From contig VXAU01004938.1 of NCBI GenBank assembly GCA_013399695.1, positions 3,076,173 through 3,140,172 on the forward strand: DNA of 64,000 nt, written 5' to 3'. Position 1 is the stretch's first letter. Each line of letters opens with the position of its first letter. Below, piece after piece: positions 1 to 14,300 of this stretch. This DNA is from Formicarius rufipectus (Eukaryota; Chordata; Aves; Passeriformes; Formicariidae). The translations under genes and the position numbers were made by a program. The notes below the pieces were generated by a model. The model was not told where the DNA came from. It searched no databases and saw nothing but the letters and a program-made list of their open reading frames with translations.

Positions 1-2626
1 GCTGCTCTGTCTAATGCCATGGTAGCATGGCTTTGAGGTTCAGTTATGCTGTCATTTACCTATCCATTTATTAAACTCAGTGGTCTAGACTGGTAAGTTT
101 TTTCCTCCACATTCTGTGTTCCTAATATTATGTTCCTATATAAAGTGATGATAAAAAAGGCAATTGACCAAATTAAAACTAAACACAGAAATCAACCAGG
201 ATGAGGAAAGTGGAACCCCTGATTAGGCTACAAAATCATGGTTGCTGTCTTTGAAATGCAGGAGGTGCTGTAAGTGTCTTTCCATACCTGACTTAATGCT
301 GTTCCTGAATCATTACATTGCGTGTTTCAAAATACAGAATGTTTTTGTACATCTTGTAGTATAGATGATTGAGAGAAGGATTTGTGTGCTTGAAAACAGG
401 TTTTTTTTAATCTCTGTCTACTAATTACCATAAAATTCCATCTCCCTGTAAATTCTAATTGCTCATCATCAGATTGATGTGGCCACTCTACTCTGAAATT
501 TGTAAAATTTCATACAAAACAAAATTTTAAGAAATCCTATCCTTGCCACTGAAACCTTGCTTAGTTTTTATCAGCTGTTCTAGTGAAAACACAAAAGCAT
601 CACTGAACCAGTATGGAGTTTTGGTGCTGACAGATGCAAACTCTCCAGGCCATGTTATTCTTTTGTACTAGGAAATTATCTCTTTCTTTTGCCTTAGAAG
701 AGTGAGGCATTTTTTGTGGCTCCTTACGTAAATATGTATTTTGAGGGAAACTTCAGTTTCAGACAAATTATTTTGAGTCTTGATTTAGACTCTATCCTTT
801 GGCTATTTACCTATCTGTGTTTCATGTGGGTTAAAGTCAGTGATTCCAAGGTGTCACAGATGAACTGATATGAAAGAAAATGTAATCAATTCACAAGGCA
901 CTGGTAATTCAAGGCAGAAATTGTATTTTGAAGACAGTGATATCTAAAGAAAGCTGCACGTGCAAATCAGTTGGCATTATAGGGAACAGAGGAGAGCAGG
1001 ATAGGTGCTGCATAATGAGTGTTTTGACATCTTTTCGACTGACAGTAGGAGACAAGTTCACAATGAAAAAAGTTTCTATAACAGTTTTAGTGCTACAGAG
1101 CGACTTTATTTTAGAATTGTTTATCTGTTGAAATACTGTTTAAGTGGTATTTGCATGTACAGTTAGATATGAAAGAGGAAGTGCTTCTCCAGGTGACAGT
1201 GTGCTCATTGTACAGTGACGGGCAGTGAGAGCCTTGATTATTGCACCATAGTTGACTAACCAGTCCATCTGAGTTTGGACTATGCTAGCTACTGTCAGTG
1301 AACTCAGAGGTACCAGGAGTTCTGAGGGCATTGCTGCATGTTAAAATGTTTTAGTTTAACAAACTTCTGAACTTTCCCTCCTTTCATTATATTTCCTTTA
1401 TGGATCCATAAAATAAATAAGTTGCCTCATTCCTCTGGTTTGGCTCTAAAGTGTTTAACATCTTGTTACTGCTATACTTTAATCCGTTCATCTTCCATGT
1501 GAGCAGCTGCTGTGACTTTTTACCAATGGAAGGCAGGATGAGCTGCACAAGTCATACTCCATATAAATTTGGTGTCACAATACTGTTGAGTTGACCACTA
1601 GTATTAAATTAATTAGGATTAGTGTCTGATTTATTTGTTTATTTTTATCTGTTGTAATGGAAGTTCATTTGACAGCAAGTGGGAGAAGAGAATCTATCCT
1701 ATTTTATAAATAGGGAGCTGAGGCATGAGTTGTGATTTGCAGAAGATTGTTGCTGGCAGACAACTCTGCCAGTTTTTCTGGATTTTAGTCCAGTACTTCA
1801 CCTTTGCCTCTATCTGTTAAGTCATGTTTTAGGATTCTTACTGCAGCACTTTGTACTATATCTCTGTCATCCTGTGTCAGAGTTGACTGCTGATGCAGGT
1901 GTAGTTCCCTTTGGGGTTGTTTATCAAGGAAAGGCTTAAGAGAAGAAAAGGAATTCAGGCTGTTGTGGCACTGCCATTTAGCATTACACTGTTCATTTTT
2001 TCCCATTCATGAGAAATGTAAGATACATGGCTTGCTTCTTTCCAGTATCTAAGAAAGATGAACAAGAAAAGAATGAAAAGCTTGTTTCACTTTAGTGTCT
2101 TGGTATTGGGGGAATTAAGTTTCAGTTAACTGAGGAAAACGAAGGTTCTATGTACATCTGTATTCATGCAACTACTTCAGAATATAATATTGTTTACCTT
2201 TGAGAAATGTAATTAACTTAAAAAGAAATCCCTAAGACAAAAAGCCCCAACTCCAAAAGACACCAAACAAAACTCAAAACCTAAAGGTTTAATGTTTAAT
2301 TTTTCAAGTACTTCTGTCCTTAGAGCAACAATACACGTTTCAAGTGCAGTTTCAGACACAGGGGTAAATGCTTTACCCGTCCTTATCTTGAGACAATAAT
2401 TGGTTCAAGATTGTCTTTTAAACACCTTTTAGGATACTGCTAAAATTAATGCATATACTGCTGCATATCTCAATTAGCAGTATAAAAACTAGTGTAATAT
2501 TACTAGCCGGTAGCATATTGTTGCCAAAACTCTGTGCATCTGACAATTTCTAGTGTACAGAGCCTAATTGGGAAGATTGCAATCAACACTCAGAGAAGAG
2601 ATAGACAAAGTAGTACTTACTGTCTT

Positions 2627-2700
2627 GAATCAAAGAATCATTAAGTTTGGAAAAGACCTCCAAGACCATCAAGTCCAACTTTTGAAGGACCTAGTTCTGC
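2627..2700 (-). mobile_element. CR1 LINE 3'-end fragment
   Basis: The stretch begins with a degenerate 'gaatcaaagaatca', the reverse complement of the CR1 tail repeat, followed by 'ttggaaaagacctccaagac' and 'catcaagtccaac'. This is the usual reverse-complement ending of avian CR1 elements. Only about 75 bases are recognisable, so it is a heavily truncated, dead copy. Confidence 0.75.
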
Positions 2701-3007
2701 CCCAGCTGAAGTGAAATTCAGCTCTAGTACAAATATGTCAAGTGGCCATGTGTGTCTTACTGTAACTCTGAAGTCTTTGTGTGACACATGGAAAGTGGAG
2801 AGGTGCAAGTTATGTGATTGTTGTGGAGAATGATGATATCTATTGAACCCTGCCAAACAGGCATGCTGGTGATACTGGAAGTGCAGTCATTCATGTATAG
2901 GAATGACCTGGGAAATGGATTAAAATAGATTAACTTCTGGTGGCTAATTCTTGTCAGCAATGGATTTCACAAGACAGCAAGCCAAATTTTTTGTGGATTC
3001 CAGGTGT

Positions 3008-3052
3008 GGGTTTTTTGTTTGTTTGTTTGGGTTTTTTGTTTGGTTTTTTTTT
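3008..3052. repeat. T/G-rich simple sequence
   Basis: Runs of T broken by G, partly in a GTTT pattern, over about 45 bases. Low-complexity DNA with no gene signal. Confidence 0.8.
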
Positions 3053-5290
3053 AGTTGATTAGATTTATATTGAGAATAAGTATAAAGTACAGTATATAAT
3101 TTAATAAATGAAAAAAAATGGCGATGAGTTGAAAAACTGGGCTTGTAAATATGAGTACATACATATATATGTAATTGACACACCTGAAGGTTTTTTGGCT
3201 TTACTTTTGCACTTAGTAAACTTCCTACTCCCTTGACTTGCAGCATAAATAAGTCTGCAGACATTTCTGCGTAATGGTTGCTTCCTAAAACGACCTTTTC
3301 AGTCATTAGTTTGTGTTTGGTTTTGTTGTTGTTGTTTTTTAAATTTAGTGTCTGTCTGTACTGTCCAGTAAGGCCATTAGGTAGTCTGAACAGGGGAAAT
3401 ACTGAGTACCGTGCTACTCCTCTCCTGCCCTCCAAGCTCATATAGTGGCATGAGTTTCTAAACAAGTCACCTGCTCTTTGTGCCAGGTAGATAGCTTCTA
3501 GCTCTCTCTTGTAAAAGCAGTTTTTTCTTTCACCAATTCAGCCTTAGTTTATAATATTTTCTACCTTTGCAATAGAAAACTTTCCATCTGTTCTTCTCAT
3601 CCATTCTTCATTCATTAACTTCCCTTATTTATGAATCCTTCAAGTTCTTGATTGATTCTGTCATTTAGATATTGTCAACATTGTTCATTCTGGAAGGTGA
3701 GGAAGTGCTTGAACACAATATTAAATGAAGGTCCAATCTTTTAAAAGCTAAATGTGTTGGACAGTGTTTGTTCTTGCTCCTTTGTGGCAAGCCTGACTAC
3801 TTCCTGTTTCTGTTAGATGAAGAGCCAATCTATTTACAGTTTTAAGTCTCCTGTGAAATGAAATAAGACAACAGTAATGTTAATGTAGAACTGACGTGGC
3901 CTGTGAGACTTTTCTACTGAGCTACAGCTTGGCAGAGCCATCTGTGATTTTGCAGTTACATACTGACTTAACCTTGTGTTTTACAGTAAAAAGGCCTGTT
4001 TGTTTAGTAGCCATCCTGTCTGATTTTGAGTAGCAGAAGTTCCTGTTCTGGACTATGTGTGAAGCAATATTTCCAGTACTATATTTCTACAGTGTTTAAT
4101 AGTAGATACATTACGTAGCAAATGAGCACCAATAAAAATAAATCTATGCACCGTGAAGCTCACAAATCCCACTATGTACCTTTTTAATAAAATCCTTAGG
4201 ACAGTATTGGAGCAGCCTACCTAATGATCCACCTTCCTGACTCTTCCTAACTTAAAGCCTGGAATATAAAAAGTGATTTAAATGCCATAGCATATTTGAA
4301 ATCGAGCTGTCCTTCCATGGAATACTCATGGCGTGAGGAAAATGTCACAGGGCTGCCTTCTCTTCTCACCAGGAGGTATGTTAAACTTGCAACAGAAAAT
4401 GTTACAAGTGTCAATGTCCATAATGAAAAGCTATTTGTGAAGTCTAACCTCTTATTCTTTACTCTGAAATGTTCACCTATAGACAAGAGACAAGCAATCT
4501 TTGAATTAGAGCAGATTACTCTGAGTCAGTATGTACCTGTTGGAGGTGATGTGTTGGAATGATGTAATATACTGAGTATAAATTCTCTAGATTATGAAAT
4601 TATCAGTGAAAAATAGCAACCAACAAGACTGGCTTCAGCCAAAGATATTTTTCTTGGCTGAGTTTGTTATCATGATCCAATCTGGCTCAGAAATATCAGT
4701 AGATCTGGGAGTGAACTGGTGCTATAGTGCGCATAAGATGACCAGTCTTTCTTTGATGATGATTTTTCAGTGACACTGTAAAATAAACAGTGTTTATTCT
4801 CATCATACAGTTCCATCAAAATGGAGTGTAAATTTAAACAGCCAATTTTGAGTTTTGACTTAATGATTAAATTTATAATTTGTATGTGCAAGACATGCTC
4901 AAGCAAACATGAACTTCTCTCTGATGGTTATTCTGCTTTCCTTGCCTTGCCAGTGTTCAGTGTCACTGGTAGTGTCTGAAGCAGATCAGCTGTACTGTGA
5001 CTGCAACTGGTTGCCTGCACTTCCCCTTTAAGAGTGTCTTCAGCTATGACTTTATCTGTGATTATGTGCTGTTTCTTTAAAGGCCATGTACATTTGGTAC
5101 TTGCATTACTGACATCAGTGAAATGTCCTGATAATAGGCAGGTAGCATCTTTGCTCTAGATACCTCATCTCTTTTCTTGCATTAATATGGTTTCACAGAA
5201 TGCTCCTTGCTTAGCAGCAACTAAGGTAGTTGGCTTTAAGAACTGTATAAAGATGTATAATCCTCTGCATCTAACTTTTTTCTTTTTCAG

Positions 5291-5388
5291 GAAGGGTTTC
5301 TCATCATGGCCATAACACAGTTTCGACTCTTTAAAGTCTGTACTTGCCTGGCAGCAGTGCTTTCTTTCATTAAAAAGTTAATATGCAG
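5291..5388 (+). CDS. EBAG9: EBAG9 first coding exon
   Basis: The acceptor tctttttcag ends at 5290. Fifteen bases of 5' UTR precede the ATG at 5306-5308. The exon encodes MAITQFRLFK and the hydrophobic membrane segment through Ile-Cys, and ends two bases into an Arg codon before the donor gtaaac at 5389. Because the exon opens with a splice acceptor, at least one 5' non-coding exon lies further upstream. Confidence 0.95.
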
Positions 5389-8300
5389 GTAAACATGTCT
5401 TATTTAATTTGGTTGCATTTTCTTTCTCAATTACAAGTTCTTGCACTTCTTTCCTTCTCCCAGCACCCGCCCACCAATTTTCCTATTTCTGATTTTACTA
5501 ACTGCAAAACAATCAAGACAGATGAAAATTAAGTTAAATTCATTCTTTAATTTGCATGTTCCTTCAGTTCTGAAAGTCTATGTAGTGCATTTGTGAGTGT
5601 GTTTTGTTGTATGATAGCTGAACGAGGTTTTCAAACAGCTGTAACAGGGTTTTAAAATTGCCTTTTGAAACTCTTCCACATCAAATTAGAAGGAAAGCTG
5701 TTCTCCATGTTTCCTAAAAGTACTTGTCAAGTGATTGTTTTTTAAGCAGCATCCATGCTGTCATCAGGCAGTCATCTTTCACTAAAAAAATATAAGCAAT
5801 TCTCATCCTGATTTGTCAAAAAACAGTTGCCTGAGACTTTGGAGTCTTCTGCCTAATGAAGCTTCTTTCGAGAATTTGGAGGACAGTGATGGAAGTTCAG
5901 GGAAGTTCAGATTGTGGGGTTTTTTTATTTGTTAGTTTGTTTTAATGATGAGTAATGCCTTATTTTTTGCTTACTGTTTTAAGTCATACATAATGTTCTT
6001 TTGAGTTGCAGACCTGTGAATGCAGCAGTGTAGTACTGAGAAGCATTCTCAAACCCCTCAAAAAGTTACAGTTGTGTAGCAGTAGAGTTCAGTAGTAGAA
6101 CAGCACAGTACTTGAGGTGGATCTTGGCACTGTGCTGTCATGAACTACTGTGCTTCTTGCCGCTCTTGCAGCATGTGGTTTTACAGAAACAAATAGCAAT
6201 CTGGAGAAATCTATTCTCTTTTTGTCTGTGATAACAGCAACTTTGCCAGTGATGTTAAAGCATATGCAGAATATGTGGTAGACAGAAATAACTGTTTATT
6301 CCCTTTCCACCTTTACTTCTTCCAAGAATAAGAGGAAGCTCTCCACTTGGTAAATTTACTACAGAACAAATGAATCTTTAAAAAGGTACATTTTAATGCT
6401 GCATACAACCTTATAGATGTCCACCTTAGCTCTGTGATTTGAACCCAAAATTAAATTAAGAATACTTGCTGTTCAAGTTCAGAAAGAAGTCAAAACACTG
6501 AGTTGATGACAACTTCAATATTATATGGACTCATCATTTCTCTAAGTGTTAAGTAAGGTTTTATAAGCAGATAATTGTTTTGTAGATGTAATGACAGTAT
6601 TTTCATCCTTTTTCCAACTTCTGAATGAACTATAATCTTGAACAGGTGAGAAACTGCTTGGGAGTAAAAAAATGTAGAAAACCTTTTGTGAATAGTATTT
6701 ATTTGAAGGAATGAAAATTTAAAATCTTTCACATAAGCAAGCCAGTGGAAGAAATTAATTCAGTCCATTAACTACAGATGTTTATCCTGATTACTGCCAG
6801 CTGGAAAGTGTAGTTTGATAAATTTTGTTGTCCTGCATTGTATCCCTTCATATGAGTATGCCTGATAACCAGCAAATGCGATTTAATTAAATGTGCATTT
6901 TAATTCAATGGATATGAGTTAATCCTTACTTAGATTATATAGTTTGTATTAGGTTTTCATTTGAACAAGTGCCTGTAGAGATTGTGTATCTTTCTAATAA
7001 GTGTAGAGGCTACATATAGTACCAGTGATCTCTTTAATTAAATCTTTTTTTGATAAACAACAACCTGTCTGAATACAGTTTCCAGGGAATAAAAGGTATA
7101 AGTGTACAAAGAAATGAAACTTCATTCTGTTTAAAATCTCTAGTTATTTTCTCCATCTGAGAAATGTGGATATTGCTATTAGTAAGGAGAAACAAAGCCA
7201 AAGAATTCTTGATGTATTTGACATTCAGAGTGGGGATCAATATCTAACAATGGTTGTGAAGCAACTGTTCCTATAAGCATCTTGTTCCCTGTGTAGAAGT
7301 GGAGATACATAGCCTTCCTCAGTGCTGCTCTGTGTAGCAGAGTCTTTCCTGTGTTATATGACAAAAGCTTTCCTCCTACCTTCACTCTTGGTAGCGTAAT
7401 CATTTGGACTAGATGAATGTTTTTTACAAGCTACTTGCTGGAGTCTTTAAAATCATACAAATAAATACTCATAAGCACAGACGTGATGGCTTAGAACGAT
7501 ATTAAAGATGCGTAAGTTGTACATGTCTGAAGGAGAATGTTTCCAAGCTTTGGTTTCCTTTAGGGATGTCACCTAAATGTAGTCAACCAAAAGTCTAGTG
7601 TGTTTGAGGCAACAGTGTTTTCACCTTTCTTTTCAGCTTACAGGAACAGTTTGTAAAGGAGCTAGAGTTAATTATATAAAACTTGAAAATTTGATGATAG
7701 CACCTGGTCTTTCCTAAGGAGGAATCTGTTGGGCCTAAAATAAAAAAAAAATGTATCTAGTCACTCACCAGCACACAGCAGAGGTGATAGGACAAGCAAT
7801 TCAGCTAGTCTGAGTTGATGGTAGTATGTTCTATAATACTAAAACTAATGGACAGAAACTGCAAATTGAAGTTTCCTAGCTTTATTCTTATCAGTAGTAA
7901 GAAACAAAACTTTTCCAAGCTGCATAAGGTCAATTACATGTGTCTCTTTTGCATTAGGAGCTTAAGCTCTTTGGGGGAAATATGAGTGTAAACCTTAATT
8001 TCATTCTCTCGTGTTTCAAGGTCTTGAGATACAGTGAGTGTCAGCTAAGAATATTTTAATTGTTATTGTGATCTTTGAATGTTGTCATTAAGTAAATATT
8101 TAGATAGTTTATCTGCAATGTGTTGCTGTTTGTTTTCAATTAAAATTATTTAATGTAGTTGCTGAAATGCATTGAAACAGTATGCTTTTAGTAGAAACAC
8201 GAATTGAACAAAAGATTCTGACTTGCATAATCTTGTACTACCTCTTTTAGACTTTGAAGAAAAAAGTACTTTAGAGGGGCTTGCAAATCAAACAGCTCTT

Positions 8301-11300
8301 AAAATGATTTTTTAGACACAGCTTAATATCTAAGACACAGAAAAATTTCTCAGTGTATGGTAGAAATAGTTCTTTGACAAATGGGTATCAGTAGTGCTTG
8401 CTTTATAAGCACTGACAATCTAAAAATTGTAACTGACTTATGTGAATAGTTGACTTAGTTTGTCCATTTTCATATTTCTTAGAAGTATTTCTCCTCCATT
8501 TCCACTGCAGTTAAAAAATAAATTACCCTTTACAATTCATGTGGACACTGCTTTAAATTCATTATGGAATTCCTTTGCTTAGCAGACTTTTACTGGCAGT
8601 AGTAAATACTAAAGCAGTTGAAGCACTAAATGTTTTAGCCATGACTATTTTAAGTAGTGCTGTTCTCAGACTTCCTTTTTGTTTTTTTTAAACTTAGTGC
8701 TCATGTTTTCAGAGCTTGGAGGAATCCTACATTTTTCTTTCAGGTCTGGAAGAGGGCGAAAGTTAAGTGGAGACCAAATAACTTTGCCAACCACAGTGGA
8801 TTATTCGTCTGTTCCTAAACAGGTAATTGTTAAAGTGGTAGATGACATAATAGATAAGCCCTTAATAGAGTGATTGTATATATCCAAGAAAGCTATAATA
8901 CTATTATATATGCTATATAATATTAAATATATATCTTAGCAAGGTATAAAAAGACAAGTTTTTACTTGCAGATAGTATTAACTTGTGCCATATACTTCTG
9001 TTCAGCCTGAAGTAGAAGACTGGTCTTCATGGGATGAAGATGCACCTACCAGTGTGAAGATTGAAGGTGGCAATGGTAATGTGGCTGCTCAACAAAATCC
9101 TTTGGAACAAATGGAACCTGATTATTTCAAAGATATGACACCTACTATAAGAAAAACTCAAAAAGTAAGTATTGTACTTTCAACTATATTTACAGAGGAG
9201 TTTCCTTGCTTTAAAATAGACTATAAGTAAACCAGCAACTTACAGAAGGTACTGCGAATAGACACTGGTGTGTAGTTTAACATGTCTGGTTAAAATGCTG
9301 ACTCTTTGAGATCTTAGCAATGTGATTCTATTTCATGTTTACATCTTCAGTCTTAATGTTATTGGAAACTTATGAATAATTTTGGTCTGAAGGTTCTGGG
9401 TAATATAATGTGAAAACCCTCTAGTCACTTTAATTCTGAAAGTGGAGCACTACACTAAGATGCTTGTACTCATGCCCTTCCATTATTTGAACAAAGACAT
9501 TCCATATCCTGTTCTACTGAAGTCTGAGGAAGCAGCACTACAGTTTCAGAAAACAGTGGTTACTTGTTTAGCCATGTTATACTGGGGAGGCTGGAATTAA
9601 AGAACTGGTATTTCAAAATAGCTTGCTCTTCAAATGTCCATTTTTATTATGCAGACAAGACAGAAGGTCCTATCTTCAGGAGTATCTACATTGTAAATAA
9701 ATGCTGATTTAAATTCTGATAATTGCAGGTTTTGTTTCTGTGTTCAAATCTTTCAGCTGGGTACTTGCAGGTCTTTGAGTCAGTTGGATAACCTCACAGT
9801 AAAGCCTGTCAGTTACTGGAACAGGTTACCAGGGAGGTTGTGCAGGCCAAAGCTCTGGAAGTTTTCAAGCCCCAAGTGGATAAGTGCAGAGTACTTTCAT
9901 CAGCCTTAGAGCTAACAGTGCTTTGAGGTGCAGGTTGGATACAGACCTCCTGACGCCCCTTCCAACCCGAATCTTCCTGTGGTCTTAGGAATTGGAGGTG
10001 GTACTGGTGTCAGTTTTCTGTACATTCAGCATCTGCAGTATTCTGTGGACTAAATTCTTCTAATGATTTTGATCTCTCAAAATCTGAGGGACAGAGGAGG
10101 ACTGGGGAGAGGTAGGTTTCTCCTTTGTACCTACTGACATTTTTTGTCCAATAGAATACCCTTCAGGTTCAGAACAAAACTGGAGAAGAGTCCATCCTGC
10201 TTGAGTACTGTATTACTTGGTTTAGTTTAAATGTATCTCTAGAGATATCTGCAGGCACTGTAAAGAACATTCCTGTTAACATGGCCTACTTGCCACCCTT
10301 AAATATGAATTTGTTTGCATTTTCACTGAATATTGGCTCAATATAAACCCCAAGATTTGAAGTAGAATCTACTCATGTTACCACTCATGTATTTGGCAAT
10401 AGAACTTCGGTCAAGTAACAGAGTCCGTCATTGCTAAGTCACATTGTCTAGTCCTGTTTCCTTTCTTGGATTTGAACAGTCAGTGGAACTATGAATCTAC
10501 CTCATTGGGAAGGAGCAGAGACTTCAAGTGGGCTAAACAAATTAAGTTTGTGACTTGAGGTAAAGACACGGGAGGGGGTACATGATCTTAGTAATTAAAT
10601 TTGCTAATATGCCTTTTGAGAGAAGCACTAGTGCATGTTTTTCAACCAAATTAGTGTTGAGCTTTACTAGTTGATGTGATAGGGAATTACTTTGCAGCTG
10701 TTGAAACTGTCTGCAGATGTGCTGTTGAAATAGCTGGGAATGCTCACATTGCAGTGTGGTACAGCAATGCAGACAGCACTGCCCTCAGGAGTAGTATCTT
10801 ACAGTGACTTATCACAGCAGTAGGATTTCTCCAAGGAATATGTTATGTAGTTGGTAGCTTTTATGAGTACTGGGAATTGTGGCTATTTGATCTGTAATTC
10901 TTTGTGCCTGTTCTGTCTGGATACAATCATAGGTTTCCATGTGACTAAAGAAGAAACTAATGTGGGGAGGCGGAGTTTTTATCTTTTACATTTAGCATCT
11001 TTCACTCCTCAGTTCATTTGGCTATACAGCTTCCAGTACCTGACCAAGTTTGAGACACAGTGTGGTGGTGTGTAGCTGTACCTTCACAGACACAGAGTTG
11101 AATGATCACCAAAGAATTTGTGTGGTGCTTTGATTTACCACTTTCTGTTCCTGTTTTTGAATATTTTCAGATCGTTATTAAAAAACGAGAGCCTTTAAAT
11201 TTTGGGATTCCCGAGGGGAACACAGGATTCTCTAGCAGATTAGCAGCTACACAAGATATTCCTTTTATTCACCAATCTGTAAGTATGCTCCAAGTATTGA

Positions 11301-14300
11301 TCTTGTACTTGATGGTTAAATGACTGTTCCGTAGGGGGAGGAATAGTCTGCCTACGCTCTACATTGTGCAGACTAAGAAGAGTAGTTGTGGAATAATGTA
11401 AATTGTTTTAAAATTGAGTATTTAGTTCAAAGAGTGAAGTAGTTAATCTAATTTTAAATGATATATTCTACTCAGAAACTTGACAGAGCAGTGATAAAAA
11501 GAAACTCCCATACACTTCTGTGCTTGCAAATCTGCTAAAGCAATTAACTATGGGGTTTTTGGATTCTACACAGCAAGTTACTATAGATCGCTTTTTTGAA
11601 AGCCTCTTGTGTTACCTTTGCTTTATTATCTTGGACCCATTTTGAACTTCCTGCTTCTCCCCTTCTGTAGGGATTGTAATCTAAGTCTCTTAATTTTTGC
11701 TCTTTAGCCTTTGAAAAAAAGTCTAGTTACCCAACACCCTGGCCATTTGGTGGAAGATGCTCTCCCTCCCTTGCCCTTTGCCTTCTTTAACGATGCTTCT
11801 ACATTGATTACATAGTGCACAAAAGGGTCCAGGCAGACAGCAGTGGTCATACCACCTCCCTACACTGTCCATAATGGAAATAGTTCAGGAAAGGACTTTC
11901 AGTGAGTAAAAGTATCACTCAACTGATCCTGAACATGCAAACATATGGATGTACATCTTTCTCTGTGCAGTTCCAGAATATTTCACACTAGTTATTCAAT
12001 CTGCTCAATTTATCTTCCTCTTCCCAAAAATGCTCTTCAGTACTTGCTGCTTTTGTCTGAAAAACCTTTTCACAACTATAAAAACTCAGAGCAGGAAAAA
12101 AGGTATAGACAATAAGTTGAGAAGCATTGCCATATTTTAAATACTTCTATAAATCTGGAGCATTAATATTAAAAATAGATGTTGAGGAAACTTTCCTGTT
12201 TGACTATCCATGAACCACTCTGGCAGTCACACACCAGTGTTTTCTCTTTTTCCATGTGCTTAGAGCTTCTCTTTTATTTCAGCCTGAACTGGGAGACTTG
12301 GATACTTGGCAGGAAAATACTAATGCCTGGGAAGAAGAGGAAGATGCTGCCTGGCAGGCAGAAGAAGTTCTTAGGTAAGTGAAATTAGTGTGACACTGGT
12401 AAAAGAATCAAATTCGCTTGTTTGTTGGAACACCTTTTTGATAAGTGATAAGAATTGCTAAACACATCTTAAGACAAATTAATTTTGTGCATCTAATCTC
12501 TATGTAACTGGTACTTTGCAGAAGACATTTTGGATCTAATCAGTTTAGTGGGGGAAATCTGAGAATCACTGGAATATTGGAACAACACATTAACACATAC
12601 ACATGCACGTGTCTGCTAAAAACTAGCCCAACAATTCCTCAACAATCTCTATGATTTATTATGAACGAATAACATGCTTGAACTTGATTAAGTAAAATAC
12701 CACTTGATGTCCTTATTAAAAGGATCATAACCATGTTCTTAAAGTAAAAGTAGTCCAGGATAGAAAATGAAGTGCTGAATGTATTCTTGGAATCCCTGGA
12801 GGGGCTATGCTTTTCTAGTGAACTTAACTAAACCAGCTGATAAAGCTGAATGTAAAGTCAGAATCTTGCGCAAAGTTAGAGTGAATGCTTAATCTGTTCC
12901 ATTTGTGTTCTTTTGTTTCCTTTTAAGAACACACAGGAGGAGTATGGAAGGTAAAGAGGTGCAGACTCAGTTTAATCACACACAGTGATTTGACTTTATA
13001 GTGACTTAGGGTTTCATCAGAATTTATTGCTCCCTGCATTATCAGGTAGCCAGCCCCAGGTAGCTGCAGTTTCTGCAGTTTCCTAGTCTTCACAAGTACA
13101 TGGCTTCTGTGGTCCAATAGTGATAATATGAAATAAAGTCATGTTATATTCAAAAATGATTCTAGAATGTGAATCTTTAAAGGAAAAAAGGTATTTTTGG
13201 AAAAAAATAGAAGTATTCCAATCAACTATTTATTTTAATGTTTTGAAAATTTCAGTCTGTGGAATAAGATGAGGAAGTCACCAGCACACTTTCAATGTGT
13301 TAATCATAATTGTTTCAATTTATTATCTCTGTCAGTCTTGCTATGCAGCAGCTTAACATGTAAAAATAAGGTTATAATGCAAATATTTTTGTAAACTTAA
13401 GCATATATCTCTGTGTGTACTTTCTGGTCATTATATTGTTTTTTTTTAACTTTGATGCTGTTTCAGGTCTTTCAGTAATGTATAACAGAAGTACAAACTT
13501 TAGGGTAAGATTGATGTGTCTTTGGGGTGACTTTGTTCCAAGAATAGTAATTTTTCTTGTAAAGAAAGCTTGGTAAAATCTTTAATCTCTAAAGTGCAGT
13601 CTACTGAGATTTAAATGAATGACAGTGAAAACTGCTGCTTTTTTTAAACTGAGAAGTGAAACAACTACTTTTGCTAACTGCATAGGCTGCATTGTACTTT
13701 ACTTAACTCTTGCCATATTTCATTACACATGTTTTTAGGACTATCAAAAGCCATATTCAAATTTTCCAAAGCACTGGCTTATCCTATACAAATTAGCTAC
13801 TAAAGTAATGTAGTGTACATTTGTGCTGGTTTATTTCTGGAGTGTTAAATTTGGTCAGTGTATATTTCCAGGATGGTCAAAAGTATATTGTTTGCCAACT
13901 GTCAAGTTCATGCTCTAGAATACATAGGAAGAGAGATCTTTTATGTGGCAATAGCAGTGAGGTTTTCCCCAAACCTTCATTTTTCAAACAGCCATGTTAT
14001 TTCATTGAAGATGTTACAAGAATTTCAGCCTCTAATCTTTATTATTGAGAGGCTTCAGCTCAAGTTATTAATTTTGTTGGAATTCCTTCTTAGCTATACT
14101 GAAAATATCAGAATTTACTTGTTAAAGAAGGTCTGTGGCTGTGTCTAAATATTTCCAGTAGCTAGAACATGATCAGATCTGTAGCTGTCTTTATGACATA
14201 CCACTTGGCTACCACAGTACAACTGGTCATTGTGTAAGCTGTATCCTGGCTGTGTGAAGACCTTTGTTTTATTCTTGACACACAAATGACAATGTTTATC

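Larger units (their letters stand above)
1..5290. other. EBAG9 5' flank or intron 1, no coding exon seen
   Basis: AT-rich DNA lying before the first coding exon of EBAG9. No CpG island, no conserved reading frame and no convincing exon is visible on either strand; the short open frames are scattered and match nothing I recognise. The sequence just before 5291 (tctttttcag) is a good splice acceptor, so at least the right end is intron, and the 5' non-coding exon and promoter probably lie left of the window. It holds one CR1 fragment and a T/G-rich simple stretch, listed separately. Confidence 0.6.

Noticed and set aside
2944..3465. Minus-strand open frame of 173 codons
   Set aside because: Includes Asn/Lys-rich runs from the T/G-rich simple sequence, has no family resemblance, and no promoter or splice signals make sense of it.
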